Positions 1 to 11,844 of a stretch of DNA of 64,000 bases are shown here, piece by piece; the stretch's first letter is position 1; every line of letters starts with the position of its first letter. This stretch comes from Hibiscus mutabilis (taxonomy: Eukaryota > Streptophyta > Magnoliopsida > Malvales > Malvaceae). The DNA is taken from positions 40,054,022 to 40,118,021 of the forward strand of contig CM033744.1 of assembly GCA_019671005.1 (NCBI GenBank). The letters are read 5' to 3'. The position numbers and the translations under genes were made by a program. The notes under the pieces were generated by a model. It had not been told where the DNA came from. It was given only the letters and a program-made list of their open reading frames with translations, and made no database searches.

Positions 1-403
1 CATGTCTACCGACACTTGTTTTGATGTTACTCAATGCACAAAAACAAGGCTATATAGTGTTTTTAACGCAATTTCTAGCAATGTTCGGATACCTTATACT
101 GGATTATTTTTACACCGTTTTACAAAGATGAATCCATAGTTCGACGTCAATGTTCAATAACAAGAAAAATTATCCCCCAACATAGTGCAAATTCACCTAA
201 AACATGCTTACCGACACTTGTTTTGATGTTACTCAATGCACAAAAACAAGGCTATATAGCGTTTTTAACGCACTTTTTACCAACGTTCCAATACCTTATA
301 CTGGATTATTTTTATATTGTTTTACAGAGATGAATCCATAGTAAGACGTCGATGTTCAATAACAAGAAAATTATCACCCAACACAGTGCAAATTCACCTA
401 CAA
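1..403. repeat. Tandem dimer of a 202-bp repeat
   Basis: Two head-to-tail copies start at 1 and 203 (both begin CATG, then CCGACACTTG and TTTTGATGTTACTCAATGCA). They differ by scattered substitutions. A third copy starts at 404 but diverges within a few bases. The array may continue to the left of the window. It is non-coding, and a satellite-like origin is likely. Confidence 0.85.
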
Positions 404-1721
404 CATGCCTATAAATCCATGCATATTCAACAATTACACGATAAATTCACGTTCCATTGAACGTGAGTTCCTTTATTATCTGTCACGATATCTTCATGCC
501 ATTTCGTGTGAATTTATCGCAGAACTCGCGTTTTGGTAAACACGAGTTATGTTAACCAATTAAAATAAACGATTATACGAAAGGCGGCGTCACATAAGCC
601 AAAATTCGCATTTCGTTGAACGCGAATTCGCAATTCGCATAAAAGTATAATATTAATCAGCTTCTCTAAGATCAACCATCCATGCTTAATAGTAAAATAT
701 GCGTTTTTTGTACAATGAATTTTAAACATGTTACATTTTATTTTAAAAAAGAAAAGAACGTGTATAAATAAATTAATTAAAAATCTTTAAACACGGTTAG
801 AAGCTCAAATTATGACATTGTAGATGAAATGAATTGTGTTGAAAAAATCCTTCCCATAATAAATCTTATAATATTCGATTTAATTTAGTCTACTAATAAA
901 TCAAATACGTTTATCTTTATCGATAACTGAGATAACCGAGTGGAGAACTTGTAATCTGTAACTCCCGTATTCATTAGATACAAGCTTATCTTCAAAGCAC
1001 GTTAATTAGTTGGATTAAGTTAGGACTTATTTTTTCTTAATTAATAGTCAACTTGGGAACTAACACATGCAACAACCTTTGGACTTGGTCTGGTCTGGTG
1101 TCCAACTTAATTAATAGGAGATTCTCAAGGCAGGCATGAACTGAACCCGAGCAGCCACCTAAACTCGTCCTTGCCACTTTTCATGCCGTCGATGGGAAAA
1201 CAGGCTACGAGACCTTATATTTTTAGTAAGACTCGAATCTTGATTCTTTACTATTATATTGTTTCAAAAAAAGTTTTAAAATGTCATTGGTGAGATAATC
1301 GACAAACTTTCTCGACGTTCCTTGTTTTAGCTCGAAATAATTTAAAAATAAATTTAAATATTGATTAGGACTTGATCATGAGACTTTGCAGCAATGTGAA
1401 CTCTTTAGACTTAAAAAGAGTACAAAATGAAAATTAAAACGATGTTGGTTGATACATTGAATTTGGAGTTGCAAGTGTCAGGTGTTGCCCCCATGGAGCG
1501 ATTATGATGGTGACCGAACATGGTTAAAGTAAATAATGTGTGTTCGGTGTCGGTTTTTAAACAATTCAGAGCCAACCGTCATTACTTGATAAATAGATGT
1601 AGTCAGGAAAAAGGGACAGCCATAATTAATGTTGAGACCAGAAGATATTTAGTTTATGTATAAAGTGTTTAGAACAACAAAAATGGAAGACAACCCTTGA
1701 TACAGCCAGTGAACTGATCAG
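404..1721. other. Intergenic, no gene seen
   Basis: AT-rich DNA with stop codons in all frames. I recognise no protein similarity, RNA gene or complete transposon here. Confidence 0.6.
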
Positions 1722-1805
1722 GGAGACTTAATAATATCTGTTTTAATCACTTTCTTTTTGCAACGTTGTCAACTTTCATTTCCAGAGTTGATTGCACATA
1801 CATGT
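1722..1805. repeat. Third, short copy of the flanking module
   Basis: About 80 bases resemble 4047-4130 (both read GAGACT..AATAATAT, then TTTTAATCACTT, then a TTTTTGC stretch and TTTCATTTCCAGA). It is a partial copy of the module that carries the tRNA-like sequences at 2437 and 3929. By eye identity is about 80 percent. Confidence 0.55.
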
Positions 1806-1862
1806 AAACAAGTTTTATGGCAGAAGATAACTCTTCATAATGTTAGCTTTAATTGACCCTTC

Positions 1863-1980
1863 CTAATCACATTTAAACTTCTGGGTCCAGCTCATTGCAA
1901 TTGTCTCATACTTGGTCCTGTCGGTCAGGTACATGTGGCCGATATCCGGAACCAATGTTTCACCGGGATTCGGAGCCGTT
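1863..1980 (-). pseudogene. C-terminal fragment of a ubiquitin-conjugating enzyme E2
   Basis: On the minus strand about 38 codons ending in TAG match the last part of plant UBC8/UBC10-type E2 enzymes. Recognisable pieces are PNPGETLVPDIGHMY, LTDRTKYET and SWTQK. In the family these correspond to PNPDDPLVPEIAHMY, a TDR-KYE segment and SWTQKYAMG. The catalytic cysteine region and all earlier exons are absent nearby, and the conserved final residues are replaced. This is best read as a relic of a duplicated or retroposed E2 gene. It is too short to be functional alone. Confidence 0.7.
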
Positions 1981-2433
1981 ACAGGTTTTGATGCCAGGCA
2001 ACGTTTGCACAAACCACATACTACCATGTTAAGATACCACAGTCACGGTATTTACACCCAGGGAACAGCTAAACAACATGAAGGCTTTAAACATTCATGA
2101 CATATGTTACCACCCATTGAACTTTTCAAAATTTGAGTTTTTATTAGATTGGGCTAAAATGAAAGGATGGGTAGTTGGGTATGAGTTTAGAAGGAATCGA
2201 ACTATACCGTACGATGTAACTGTATGTAAACTCTATCGTAGTGCGAAACTTAGCTTGTTGACATGGTGATCTTGAAGTACATGTAGTGACATGCTATTTT
2301 CTTCACTCCACTGAGCATGTTAATTAAACCACAAGACAGTTAAACACAGTCAAGAATGGTGTATTAAATTATAAATACAGAATATACGGTGAAGAGAAAA
2401 GAATAAGAACAGAGTGGTTATGATATAAATCAA

Positions 2434-2733
2434 GCAATCAGAGTGGTGCAGTGGAAGCGTGGCGAGCCCATAACCCACAGGTTCCAGGATCTAAACCTGG
2501 CTCTGATAATTAAAAAAATTAATGTTTTTGCACCGTTTCTCCAGGTAATGCATATAGAAAGAGACTAAATCTATTTTTAATCACACTTCTTTTTTGCGAC
2601 ATTCCCCATGTACTTACAGCTCCATGACCACTTGGGAGGCACAGACAGTGATTAGGTCTCTTATTATTAGCTTACTATCAAATAAATAATTGAATAGAAA
2701 TTAACAGATTCAATTCTTCTGGTTGAACCAAGG
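2434..2733. repeat. Duplicated module, copy A
   Basis: This ~300-bp block matches 3926-4350. It carries the tRNA-like sequence, then TTTTTGCA..GTTTCT, GGTAATGCATATAGAAA, CACTTGGGAGGCACA and CTCTTATTATTAGCTTACTA, and ends near CTTCTGGTTGAAC. Copy B lies immediately 3' of the epimerase gene, so copy A is probably a duplicate of that gene's downstream flank. Confidence 0.75.
2437..2508 (+). tRNA. Initiator tRNA-Met(CAT)-like sequence, probable pseudogene
   Basis: The 72 bases fit plant initiator tRNA-Met. The acceptor arm ATCAGAG pairs with CTCTGAT plus discriminator A, the anticodon loop is CCCATAA, and the T stem is CCAGG/CCTGG. Two mismatches (C:A and A:C) disrupt the anticodon stem, where the normal gene has GTGGG opposite CCCAC. 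The T loop reads ATCTAAA instead of ATCGAAA, which damages the internal B-box promoter. A functional gene is unlikely. A second, deleted copy lies at 3929. Confidence 0.75.
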
Positions 2734-3544
2734 TTAATTCATATGCATGTAACAGGGAAGCCTTACATTACGTGGTACTGCTTACTAAAGTAAAAATAAC
2801 AATAAATCATGTACATATGAAGTTAAGTGGCAGCAGATTAGGAGTGTTGGTCAGATAAATAGGGATATTTTTATAGATTGGGGTCTTTCATTTTTGCATA
2901 TAGGTCTGCGTAGCTATGAGTTTTTATGTTTTGTTACTTGATAGTTTGTAAAAGTTTGGTAGCAGGTTTTCTGCTTCTTCTTTTTTTTGGAATAGAAAGT
3001 ATACATTCATCTAAAAAAAGAATTTAAATCATATTAATTTGTACCATCAGACTGCAATAATTGTATATAAGGAGTCTGTGCAGGGCCAAGATCCTTCTTT
3101 CCCCGGTACGCGACGACATGGTATGCTACTTGTCTCAGTTTGCGTCTAATTCAGCTCCAACCATTACATGTAGGAAACCAAGCATACATCTTTACCCTTC
3201 CACACATAAGAATTGATCCAAGGTATCCATTGGGAACCTACATTCACTAACACAACTCATAAATTCCATAAACTGCAAGGCTAATTCCATGAAAGGATAT
3301 ATTTTATGCCAAGTCCACACTTTCTAACTTTGGTAGGGAAACCCTCTCTTTCCCATTTATACAAATTTTAAACTTTGGTGTTAGAACAACAAAAATGAAT
3401 TCCCAACTTGATGAATCAAAGGCTTTTGCCTGAAATGGAAACACTCTGGTTGTTGCTAACAATACTTGTAAGGGCAGAACTTGAGTTTGCTAGCCAATGT
3501 GCAAGCAATGCACTGTGAACACAGTGCAACAACATATTGATCTA
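2734..3544. other. Intergenic, no gene seen
   Basis: AT-rich DNA between the tRNA-like copy A and the LINE fragment. I recognise no coding similarity or complete repeat. Confidence 0.5.
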
Positions 3545-3865
3545 GTCTTTGAGGGTGGTGGGGTTGATGCGCTTAGGGACAAGAAGTTTAAAGGTTGAAT
3601 TGAATGTCAGGTACATTATTTCTGAACTTAAATAACCTTTAGCCGCTTCAATGATACCAAGATCAAATATCGACTAAACAACTTTAATGAAGTGAGCCGT
3701 GAGACCATCGTAATTAAGGTCTTTGACCCCATTCATGGTAGGCATCTTTTGTATTTCTTCCTCTATTATAGGTCTATGTAGATTGACATGTGTATATGCC
3801 AATGTAGAAGGCTGAAGCAACTCAGGAGAGCTTACAGCTAGCTTAGTGTCTGGTGTGCCAATCAT
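3545..3865 (-). mobile_element. Fragment of a LINE (non-LTR retrotransposon) reverse transcriptase
   Basis: Read on the minus strand, the stretch has IEEEIQKMPTMNG, DGLTAHFIK, then (after a stop) FNSTFKLLVPK and NPTTLKD. These fit the start of plant LINE reverse transcriptases, which carry EEI..A, K-PGPDGF-A-FFK and NST-I-LIPK..NPTTLKDFRPIS. The PGPDG core has decayed and one in-frame stop interrupts it. No RT active-site block, endonuclease or poly(A) tail follows. It is a dead 5' part of the RT domain. Confidence 0.6.
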
Positions 3866-3925
3866 TCATTAGTAAACGGAGTAGTTCTTTTTAATTTAAT
3901 TATTAACTTGTCAAACATAATACCA

Positions 3926-4350
3926 GCAATCAGAGTGGCGCAGCGGAAGCGTGGCCACAGATCCTGGGATTGAAACCTGGCTCTGATAAATTTTTATCTC
4001 ATCTGACCAGTTCTTTTTTGCATCGTTTCTTCTGGTAATGCATATAGAAAAGAGACTAAATAATATATTTTTAATCACTTCTTTTTGCTACATTGTCAAT
4101 TTTCATTTCCAGATTCCATTATACATGCGTTTAGTAGCTAAAAAGCAACTAATGTATGTTAAAAAAACAACAACTAATGTCACTGCTATTATGGAGAAAC
4201 ACTAAAACAGATCTCCAACTTCCCCTGCAACTTACAGTTCCATGATCACTTGGGAGGCACACACAGTGATCAGGTCTCTTATTATTAGCTTACTATCATA
4301 TTAAATAATCGAATACAAATTAACAGATTCAGTTCTTCTGGTTGAACTAG
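3926..4350. repeat. Duplicated module, copy B
   Basis: Partner of 2434-2733, with about 85 extra bases around 4100-4200. It lies directly next to the 3' end of the epimerase gene on the opposite strand. Confidence 0.75.
3929..3988 (+). pseudogene. Initiator tRNA-Met pseudogene lacking the anticodon
   Basis: The 60 bases keep the acceptor arm (ATCAGAG/CTCTGAT), the D arm (GCGCAGCGGAAGCGT) and a T arm. About 12 bases covering the anticodon loop and one side of its stem are missing, so GCGTGG runs straight into CCACAG. The T arm also shows C-to-T changes. It cannot act as a tRNA. Confidence 0.85.
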
Positions 4351-4379
4351 GGGGGTTTAATTTGTATTACTTGCCGTCC

Positions 4380-6152
4380 TTAACTTGAAGGGACGACTGA
4401 GAGCTCCAGACGGCCGGTCCATTCCTCACCTGGCTTCAATGTTATTGGTTTTTCAACTGCTGCCCCATTGACACACAGCATCTGTTTGTATTCTTCATCC
4501 CCAAAATCCGCTATAGCTTTGGATTTCTTCTCCCATGGATTCCAGACACCTAAAAAAATGTAAAAGAACTTAACATCGAGGGTAGTGTTTTTGGTTCTCC
4601 AGAACGTGTTTAGATTGGATTGAAGATGTTTTAAAAACTTACCTACATCTGGAAGGCCTTCTTTCCATATAAAAAAGGTCCGTTTTCTTTCGTGGTCGAA
4701 TATCGCTATGACATCCCTTGAGCCAAGATAAACTCTATCGACCTGCAATTTGAAAAGCAATGATTAAGGCTTAAACATCTACTCTATCTACCAGCAAAAT
4801 AGTTTATCGACTGAACCACAATGCTTTGAGGGTTCCAAGAACTGAAAAGCTTTTCCATTCAAAGGAGGGACCGAGCTTTACCTCGGATTCAAATGTTAAT
4901 GCATCTCCTTGTTCGGTGAACCGCTCCCTTTGGCATAGGTTGTCAAGATAGTCAAGAGTTTCCAATCCCTCTACCCTCACTTCACTGTTAATTAGTATAC
5001 AAGAAAGAATCTCCATTAATGTGTAGAGCTTAATGTTTTCCATGATCGAGGGCACTTTACTTTTGTTACCGTGAGTAAAATTCATGAAGTAATGGTCAAA
5101 GGACTTTGAAAGGGAGAAATATAAATACCTGATATCAGAGATGGAGAAATATGTGTGATAAGCAATTGAGAAACTAAAAGGCTTGGAATTGATATTCCTG
5201 ATGCGCGATATCAAGCTTAGATTTCCATCTGCTGTCAAATATACTCGAAGACGAGATTCGAAACTGGAACGGTATAAAGTATAAACCAATAATCAATAGA
5301 CATGCATAATCACAAATAAAAAAGTTTTATATAAGAAGATAAATCTCCCAATGTTTAGCTTTAATTGAAAAGATTGACAAATAAGAGATATAGGCCCCAC
5401 CTGTGTGGCCAGATCTTCAAATCATCCTCCGATGGCTTTAGCAGTAAATCGATATAGGCCTTGCCATCGGAATCATTTGGATGCAATGGTGGTGGATTCT
5501 CATCAATGATCCAATTCCTGTTCCGAGCAAACCCGTGTTGCTCGAGTGATCCTCGCTGACCAAACTAACAAATTCAAAAGAAAACCCATCAACCAGATGC
5601 ATATAGACTGAGAGAAAACAGATACATATAATCATTGAATCCTAAATACCTGTGGGAAACATATAGGTATCCCTCCTCGAACCGCATACGGCGGCTTGAA
5701 AATTGCCTGCAACACACAAAAATTAGCTCAGATGGCAAGTTACTATGGCTTAAAGACTCAGATCAGAATGTTACCTTGCTACTTGTGAATAGCAATTCTT
5801 CGCCTCTGTCGGTCCTCCATGAAAGAACCTGTCCTCCATGCAAGCTAACCTGAACAGATTGCAGGCAACAATTTCACTATTTAACCCCAAAATTGCAGTT
5901 TGATTGAGAGGGTAAATGACAACTATAATCAAACATCTACAGAGTTTTAAACTGTTCTTCAACCTATTCAACTTGTTCAATATTCCTGATACCTTAAAAA
6001 CCATGAAAAAGACTAGACAACAAGAGAAAACAAATATTACAAAGCAAAAAGATTCTGACCTTAGCAGATGCTCCTCGAGGATTCCGAAGAAGAACCTGAT
6101 CAGTTCCATTTCTATCCTTTGTGACTTCAACAGCTGCCCCAGAATTGTTCAT
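4380..6152 (-). CDS. Glucose-6-phosphate 1-epimerase (aldose 1-epimerase-like)
   Basis: This enzyme interconverts the alpha and beta anomers of glucose 6-phosphate (EC 5.1.3.15, galactose mutarotase-like fold). Eight exons join in frame on the complement: 6060-6152, 5775-5849, 5650-5706, 5401-5564, 5129-5263, 4882-4984, 4643-4742 and 4380-4549. All introns are GT..AG, and the total of 897 nt gives 298 residues, the usual plant length. Conserved blocks in order are NPRGASAK, VSLHGGQVLSW, AVRGGIPICFPQFGQRGS, LEQHGFARNR (family catalytic histidine), FSFSIAYHTYFSISD, EGLETLDYLDN, RFTEQGDALTFESEVDRVYL, DHERKRTFFI, VWNPWEKK and GEEWTGRLELSVVPSS. The N-terminus MNNSGAAVEVTKD fits the family start, so the ATG at 6152 is chosen. 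There is no obvious targeting peptide, so it is probably cytosolic. One oddity is DVGVWNPW where relatives have DVVVWNPW. Confidence 0.95.
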
Positions 6153-7375
6153 GGTTAAAGACACGATAAGGACATGTAAGAGGAAACAACCAGGCTTTAT
6201 AAACAATTAGTGAAACAGTTGACAGTGCCCTTTCACACTTTCTTGTGAAAAAACCCAAAATTTTCTCGTGAAAATCCCAACAACCAGTGACAGATGTCTG
6301 CTTGAAGATTTGAAATCCGTTCAAATTTCCCAAAACAAGCCAAAATTCAAGGAGACGGAGAACATAAAAAGAAAGAAAAGATAAGACCCTACTCTAGAAA
6401 CAACTCCCAGACGACCGAGCTGTCTTAAAACTTGAAAGAATCGACCAAAAACGGTTTCAAAGACAAAACCAAAATTAATGCTGCACTCGTCTTTTTCTCC
6501 AAACAAAAACGTTTGGACAGAACCAGTTTTAAAGGAAATAGGGTCAAGTCAAGAACAAAATCCCTTTTTCAGGAGAAAGATTTGTCTGCAAATTTGAATC
6601 TGACCTTTTCGTTCAATTAAAAGGAAAGATTTGAAGGGTTGGATTTGTCGAAGAAATCATTAGATATATAATCCCTCGTATGGGTCATGCTGGGGAAGGC
6701 GACTGACTCGTTATTTAATTAGTATTACTGGGTGTTTTTAAAGGTTAAAAATTTATGCCAAGGACCAAGCAACAGGAACAAACTTTTGGCTTAGATCGGC
6801 GGTTACGGTTTCCAGAAATGACGTAGGCTCTAACGTCTGAACCTACGACCCTGAATTTAACTGAATTAACGACCCACCAATATTAAAAGAACAGTAGAGT
6901 GTAGGAAAGGAAAGGTTTTCTCTTATTCTTAGTGTTTGCAAATAACCCAGATTCAACGGATGTAACTAAATGAATAAAATCTTGTGGTTTTCTTTATTTC
7001 ATTGTTCACCTGTTTTCAAGAAAAACATCATTAATGGTAGGGAAAGTTTTGAAAGTTGAATCAAACACAATCTTAAAATGGGTGGGTTAGCTTAGTCCAA
7101 AGGTAAGTTCTTTGTTTCTCTACCGTTTATAATGAAAAACCAACGTTTGGTGGACCAAATGGAAGGAGATGATGTTGTCTCGAATTTAATTCAATGTTTC
7201 TTGAATCGAGTGGTAAAAGTTATATATTCTTTAATCAAACTTTCATGTTTTGGACTTTATTCTAGTTTAAGAATTCAATTCAAGTCACTTTTGATATAGT
7301 TAAGACTCATGTAATTATCGGATATCAAAGACTCTCATGTAAAAAAAAATGGAATGTAATATTATATATTTAGAA
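6153..7375. other. 5' flank of the epimerase gene
   Basis: No coding similarity. The first few hundred bases upstream of the ATG probably hold the 5' UTR, perhaps with an intron, and the promoter. I cannot place the transcription start. Confidence 0.5.
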
Positions 7376-7613
7376 TTGTTGATGCCTAAAATGTCGGCCA
7401 CCAAACCAAAAAGGTAAATATCAAAGAGAAGGTGGTTGGTGATGGTTTTAGAAGATTCACCTTGATTGATTTAGTGCGAAGAGTCGCGAACAGTATGATA
7501 GTCGGAATAAGAAAGGAAAAGAGAGATGAAAAAATATATGAGATGCTATCTTTTGTTGCTCTATTTTGTGTTGACTTCTCATGTATAATGTCCGACATTT
7601 TAGACATCAACAA
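7376..7613. mobile_element. MITE-like element with ~23-bp inverted ends
   Basis: The left end TTGTTGATGCCTAAAATGTC and the complement of the right end TTGTTGATGTCTAAAATGTC match at 19 of 20 bases. The element is 238 bp. Both strands carry short chance reading frames. The target duplication is unclear because the right flank is an A run, so the superfamily is not assigned. Confidence 0.6.
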
Positions 7614-10440
7614 AAAAAAAATTATTTAAGAGTCTGAGAAGATTTAATTCTAAATTTAACCGACTATATGTGACTCCCTGTTATCTAAGTTTAAGAAAAA
7701 AACTCCCCAAAACATGTGAGTGGCCAATGGTTAGAGGAAGAGGAGCCCAAAATAACAGCAGCCAGCAGTAGCCTAATGATGTATTGCATTGATTTTTCTA
7801 AGTCCTTTTGCTCCGATTAGCCTAGGGTGCTCACCCTATTGGCTAATGCCGTCTTTCGGCACAAAACGCACGCCTTGTAGTTTGAGGTCAACAAAGATCA
7901 ACCAATGGCAGGGCTTTGTTGTATATACATCAGTTTCTTTTTAGCATCAAATAAGAAATGCTCTTCATGTGTTCATTAAAGGTTAAATATAAATTAAGCA
8001 GTCAATAAATTAGATTTTAACAATTATATAAAAAGAATTACATACATCAGTTTGAAAAATATGTCGCATTGCCTAATCAAACACTTTGAAAAATATGGAC
8101 CGAGTCTAACCAGTGGGGGCTTATCCTCTTAAAAAAGATGGAAAAGCTTGTCATCCACGGAAAATGCCAACGCCTTGTTTGGCATGTTTAACATGTAGGT
8201 GTTTAATGTCTTTGTTTTCTTCTTCTTCTTCTTTTTTTTCTTTTTCTTTTCTTTCGGACATGCATTGCTAAAGGCCTTGTTGCTTTCCTGAGATTGATTG
8301 GAATATACTATATGTCTTGTTTTGTGTCTCTTTATATATCTCATCAATAATTTTATATCACATGTTTAATGATTTTTTTTATTCACTATGGACAAAGAAA
8401 TTTTATTTGATTGAATGTATGGTTTGGATAAAGTTTATTTACGTTGGAGATTGAACTTGAAATTGGAAATTTTGGGACACCAGTTTTTTGCTTGTCAAAC
8501 TTGTGCAAGTATGTGCCTGCCTGCTGTAGTTTTAACAACTTTGGGAACTTTTTGACATGAATTTGGTCCCAAAGCCCAATCGTCAATACGGTTACCAATA
8601 ATTCTAGCATTAGTTTCTAGTCACAACCAGAAGGACAATTCAAAAGGGTTCTAAGACAACTTACCAAACGCAACTACAATTACATCGGCAATCAAGAAAT
8701 CCAACCGAGATCTTGACGGCATATTTTAGCGTACGTTTGTTGTTCGTACAGAGATCTTTACGCCGTTAGTTTATGATTATAATTTTGTTAGTGGTCATAA
8801 GAAAATAGATTTCACTCGGTTAATGGTTGTTTACTGATATAATCAATCATGATTAACGAAACAATCTGCCTGATAGTTTGGCTCACTCACTTCTTTTTTA
8901 CCTCATAATGTGTCTCGTTTGGATAGAAACAAAGAGATTCAGGAAGCTTCTTAATTTTGACGGTAAACTAATCTTTATGAAAGTATTTATTTTTTTTGTA
9001 CTTTTGAGCTTTTGTATGATATTTTAGTGGACTTATCCCCATTATTCTCCCTTTTAAATGTGTTGTATTTGTGATATCTTTTATAATTTGTTTAATAAAA
9101 TTAAGTTGTTATTGTTAAAAAAAAATCAACGGATGTAGTCAGTGGCCACGCATAGGGAGGCACCCTTTATTGTGTATAACAAAGTAATAATTCGACTTTA
9201 ACTTCAATGCTTGATTCATGTGAATATTATAATAAATTTTTTTGACACGTTGACCGGACAACTTTATTAATAAACAAAAGTAAAACAAAGACATGACCTA
9301 TTGAAAGTTTTAAAACATCCCAAAACAATAAAAAAGAAAACGGTAAATCAAACAATATTAGATTAATTGTAAATTTATTCACACTTTTCAAACACTTATA
9401 TTTATCCTTTAATCTTCAATCCCAACTAAAATAACATTCATCAAACTTCAAATTCTAACATAGGATACTAGGAAACACAAGCTAACAATCTCCGGACCTA
9501 ATGAGTACTTATATGATATGAGAGTTTAGGTTTAATTCGCAATAATTTTATCCTTCAATTCTATTCAAATGTATATTTTTCGTGAGAGATAATAAATGAT
9601 TTAAGACAAGTACATTTGGCCAGTTGGTCAAGCTGTTCATTTTTTGTTATATTCTATTTTCTTAGGTCATGAATTCTAGACCCACTAGGAGCACCCCTTC
9701 CTCCCCTATAGTTTTCTATTCCCTCTAGGTTCGATTAGGAATAGAATTAAGATTTGTAAAAAAAATATAAAGAATTTAATTAATAATTAACGTTGAAAAA
9801 TAAAATAAAAACCCATCAATTACATCCCTTGGAACTAGACCTAATTCTCAACACTCATTTTTCATCCCTTCAATTTATTGCTACTTAAATTTCAATTTTG
9901 AATTAAAGCTAAAAACTTAAATTAATTTTTTAATTAATTTGAAAAGCGACCAAATTAATTGAACTTAATTTTACACTATTAATGATTTTTAAATTGATTT
10001 GATTTATTGTTAAAAATTTAAAAATCTATCTAATTCAATTTTAAATAATTCAGTTTGGTTCTAAGTGAATCGACCGTTTAAAGAAAGAGAGACGAAGGTA
10101 GCTCTAATGGCCCAAAAAACTCGAAGGTCCAATCAATTAAAATAAAAACCTAAAGAACTTGGGCCGTCATATGATACGAATGATCCACCCACGCCACGAG
10201 GGGCACAAAAGTAATTGTAGCGAAACCTGAGCCTCAGCTTAAATCTCTGGTCATTGTGGGTTTTGTTAGAACCAAGAGTAAAAACCTGCACCATTTTTCG
10301 TCTATGCATCTTCTCTATTTGTGAAAGTCATGGAAATTGAATAAGGTATTAAGGTTTTCAGTTTTGAATTTGAATTTTACATTGCAGTATAGCTTCTTTT
10401 ATAATCTCTAATCTTCACCCCCCCCTATTGCAGAGCTTGA
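7614..10440. other. Intergenic, AT-rich, no gene seen
   Basis: Contains a TTC/T-rich tract near 8217-8260 and long A/T stretches. I find no protein similarity on either strand. Confidence 0.55.
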
Positions 10441-10451
10441 GATCTGCGTGA

Positions 10452-10478
10452 ATGGCTTGGCGAGGGGTTGGGAAGAAA
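10452..10478 (+). other. Possible first coding exon of an unidentified gene cut by the assembly gap
   Basis: An ATG in a 5'-UTR-like context opens nine codons (MAWRGVGKK) that end at a perfect splice donor AAA|GTAAGT. A T-rich intron-like sequence follows until the gap at 10871. I cannot identify the protein. It could be chance. Confidence 0.3.
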
Positions 10479-10870
10479 GTAAGTTTGTTTGTTTCTTTTC
10501 AAATTGTATTGGGCTGAAATTGGAGACTTTGGAAATACAGATCTCTTAAGTTGGCATTGGTTGAATTTAGGATTCCTTGAATATCATGCTTTCTTTGTTA
10601 TTCACTAGAACTGTACGGAATCTACTTTGTGGCCGTTATGCGTCATTTCATTCATTGTAATATAGGGTAGGGAAAGGAATGGAAGTTATAAGATTACTTG
10701 TTGCAATGTTAGTTGGGAATTGCCATGGGAGTTGTTTCTTCTTCTGATGCTTAGTTTTCAGCCAAGACTTTCAATCGGTACAAAATTTGATTCCATGCTT
10801 GTTGACTTGATTTGTTTCCTTTTACCCAAATTCTACTCAAATAACTTCCATCATTTTGTAATGAAATTCG

Positions 10871-10970
10871 NNNNNNNNNNNNNNNNNNNNNNNNNNNNNN
10901 NNNNNNNNNNNNNNNNNNNNNNNNNNNNNNNNNNNNNNNNNNNNNNNNNNNNNNNNNNNNNNNNNNNNNN
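10871..10970. other. Assembly gap, 100 N
   Basis: Exactly 100 unknown bases, a placeholder length. The true missing sequence is unknown. It probably includes the 3' half of the coiled-coil pseudogene copy 1. Confidence 0.99.
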
Positions 10971-11247
10971 GGCGTTAGAAAGAGAAGCTTTTGACTCAGA
11001 CTCTTCCCGAGCCAACTTTCTGTGTAGATTCTCAGATCGTTTTCTTAACTTTCGCTCATCTTTTAGTTCATCCCTTGCTGACCGTACAGCAGCATGAACT
11101 CGGTCCTGTTCTTTACTCTTTCTAGCCATATTGTCTTCAGCAATCTGCTTCATCAATTTCACGTCGACATGCTTGCTGATCTCGTAGCAAATCCTTGATC
11201 CTAACACGGGCATGATCTAATTCCTTCTTCAATGCTTTTATCAATAA
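10971..11247 (-). pseudogene. Coiled-coil protein pseudogene copy 1, middle part
   Basis: On the minus strand this carries MKQIAEDNMARKSKEQDRV, SARDELKDERKLRKRSENL and HRKLAREESESKASLSNA. They match the long coiled coil of plant proteins annotated At5g41620/At3g11590-like (older name USO1-like, function poorly known). Against copy 2 (25560-25850) it lacks 8 bases near 11151, which shifts the frame. The gene continues beyond the retrotransposon at 21004. The 3' part is lost in the assembly gap. Confidence 0.8.
11243..11247. repeat. Target-site duplication AATAA (left)
   Basis: Five bases identical to 20999-21003, flanking the chromovirus. Joining across the element recreates the uninterrupted sequence seen in pseudogene copy 2 (TATCAATGATACATTGG there). 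Confidence 0.85.
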
Positions 11248-11830
11248 TATAACACTCTTGACCCGGATGTCACATTTGGGCCCTAAGCCCAAAACCCATA
11301 CCGTTAAAATTTCTCATTTTTCAAGCCCAATAGAATAAGTCCAATAAAACATGAGTCCATACATTAAAAATATAGTTGAATCCCGATGTTTTAAACAGTA
11401 AATACGGAGCTCCACTTACAAATATTAAAAACATTCGACTTGACCGAATAATACAAAATAAGAGTTACAAATACATATAGGATCCTACGAAATACATAGC
11501 CCATTACATCTAGTATTTGTACTCAACTACTAGAGTCGATGCTGAAATCCAACCTTGATGGTGCCCCTTCAAGCCTCACAGTAACCTACTAACCTGCGAA
11601 CGGAAACAACAATTCCGAACGCTGAGCTAACAAGCTCAGTGGATACACCGCCACTCAACCATGCTTCATGCAAATCATAAATAAAGCAATGCAACAAGAA
11701 TGATATCATGGCAAGATAACAATGGCGCTACCATAACAACCTAAACACATGGCATTATGAATGTATGATCACGCACACAACTCATACAAGAACCTCATAG
11801 ACTTACATAGCATAACGCAGATAACCATAA

Positions 11831-11839
11831 TTATATATA
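11831..11839 (-). promoter_or_regulatory. TATA-like box of the chromovirus LTR
   Basis: TATATATAA on the minus strand, a few bases downstream (element sense) of the proximal repeat array. It is conserved in the other LTR at 19139-19147. Its role as the LTR promoter is inferred. Confidence 0.5.
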
Positions 11840-11844
11840 GAATG

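Noticed and set aside
2437..2508. Functional initiator tRNA gene
   Set aside because: Two anticodon-stem mismatches and a changed T loop make function unlikely, although the anticodon CAT is present.
8217..8260. TTC-rich tract as a regulatory element
   Set aside because: Simple-sequence run with no gene nearby to regulate.
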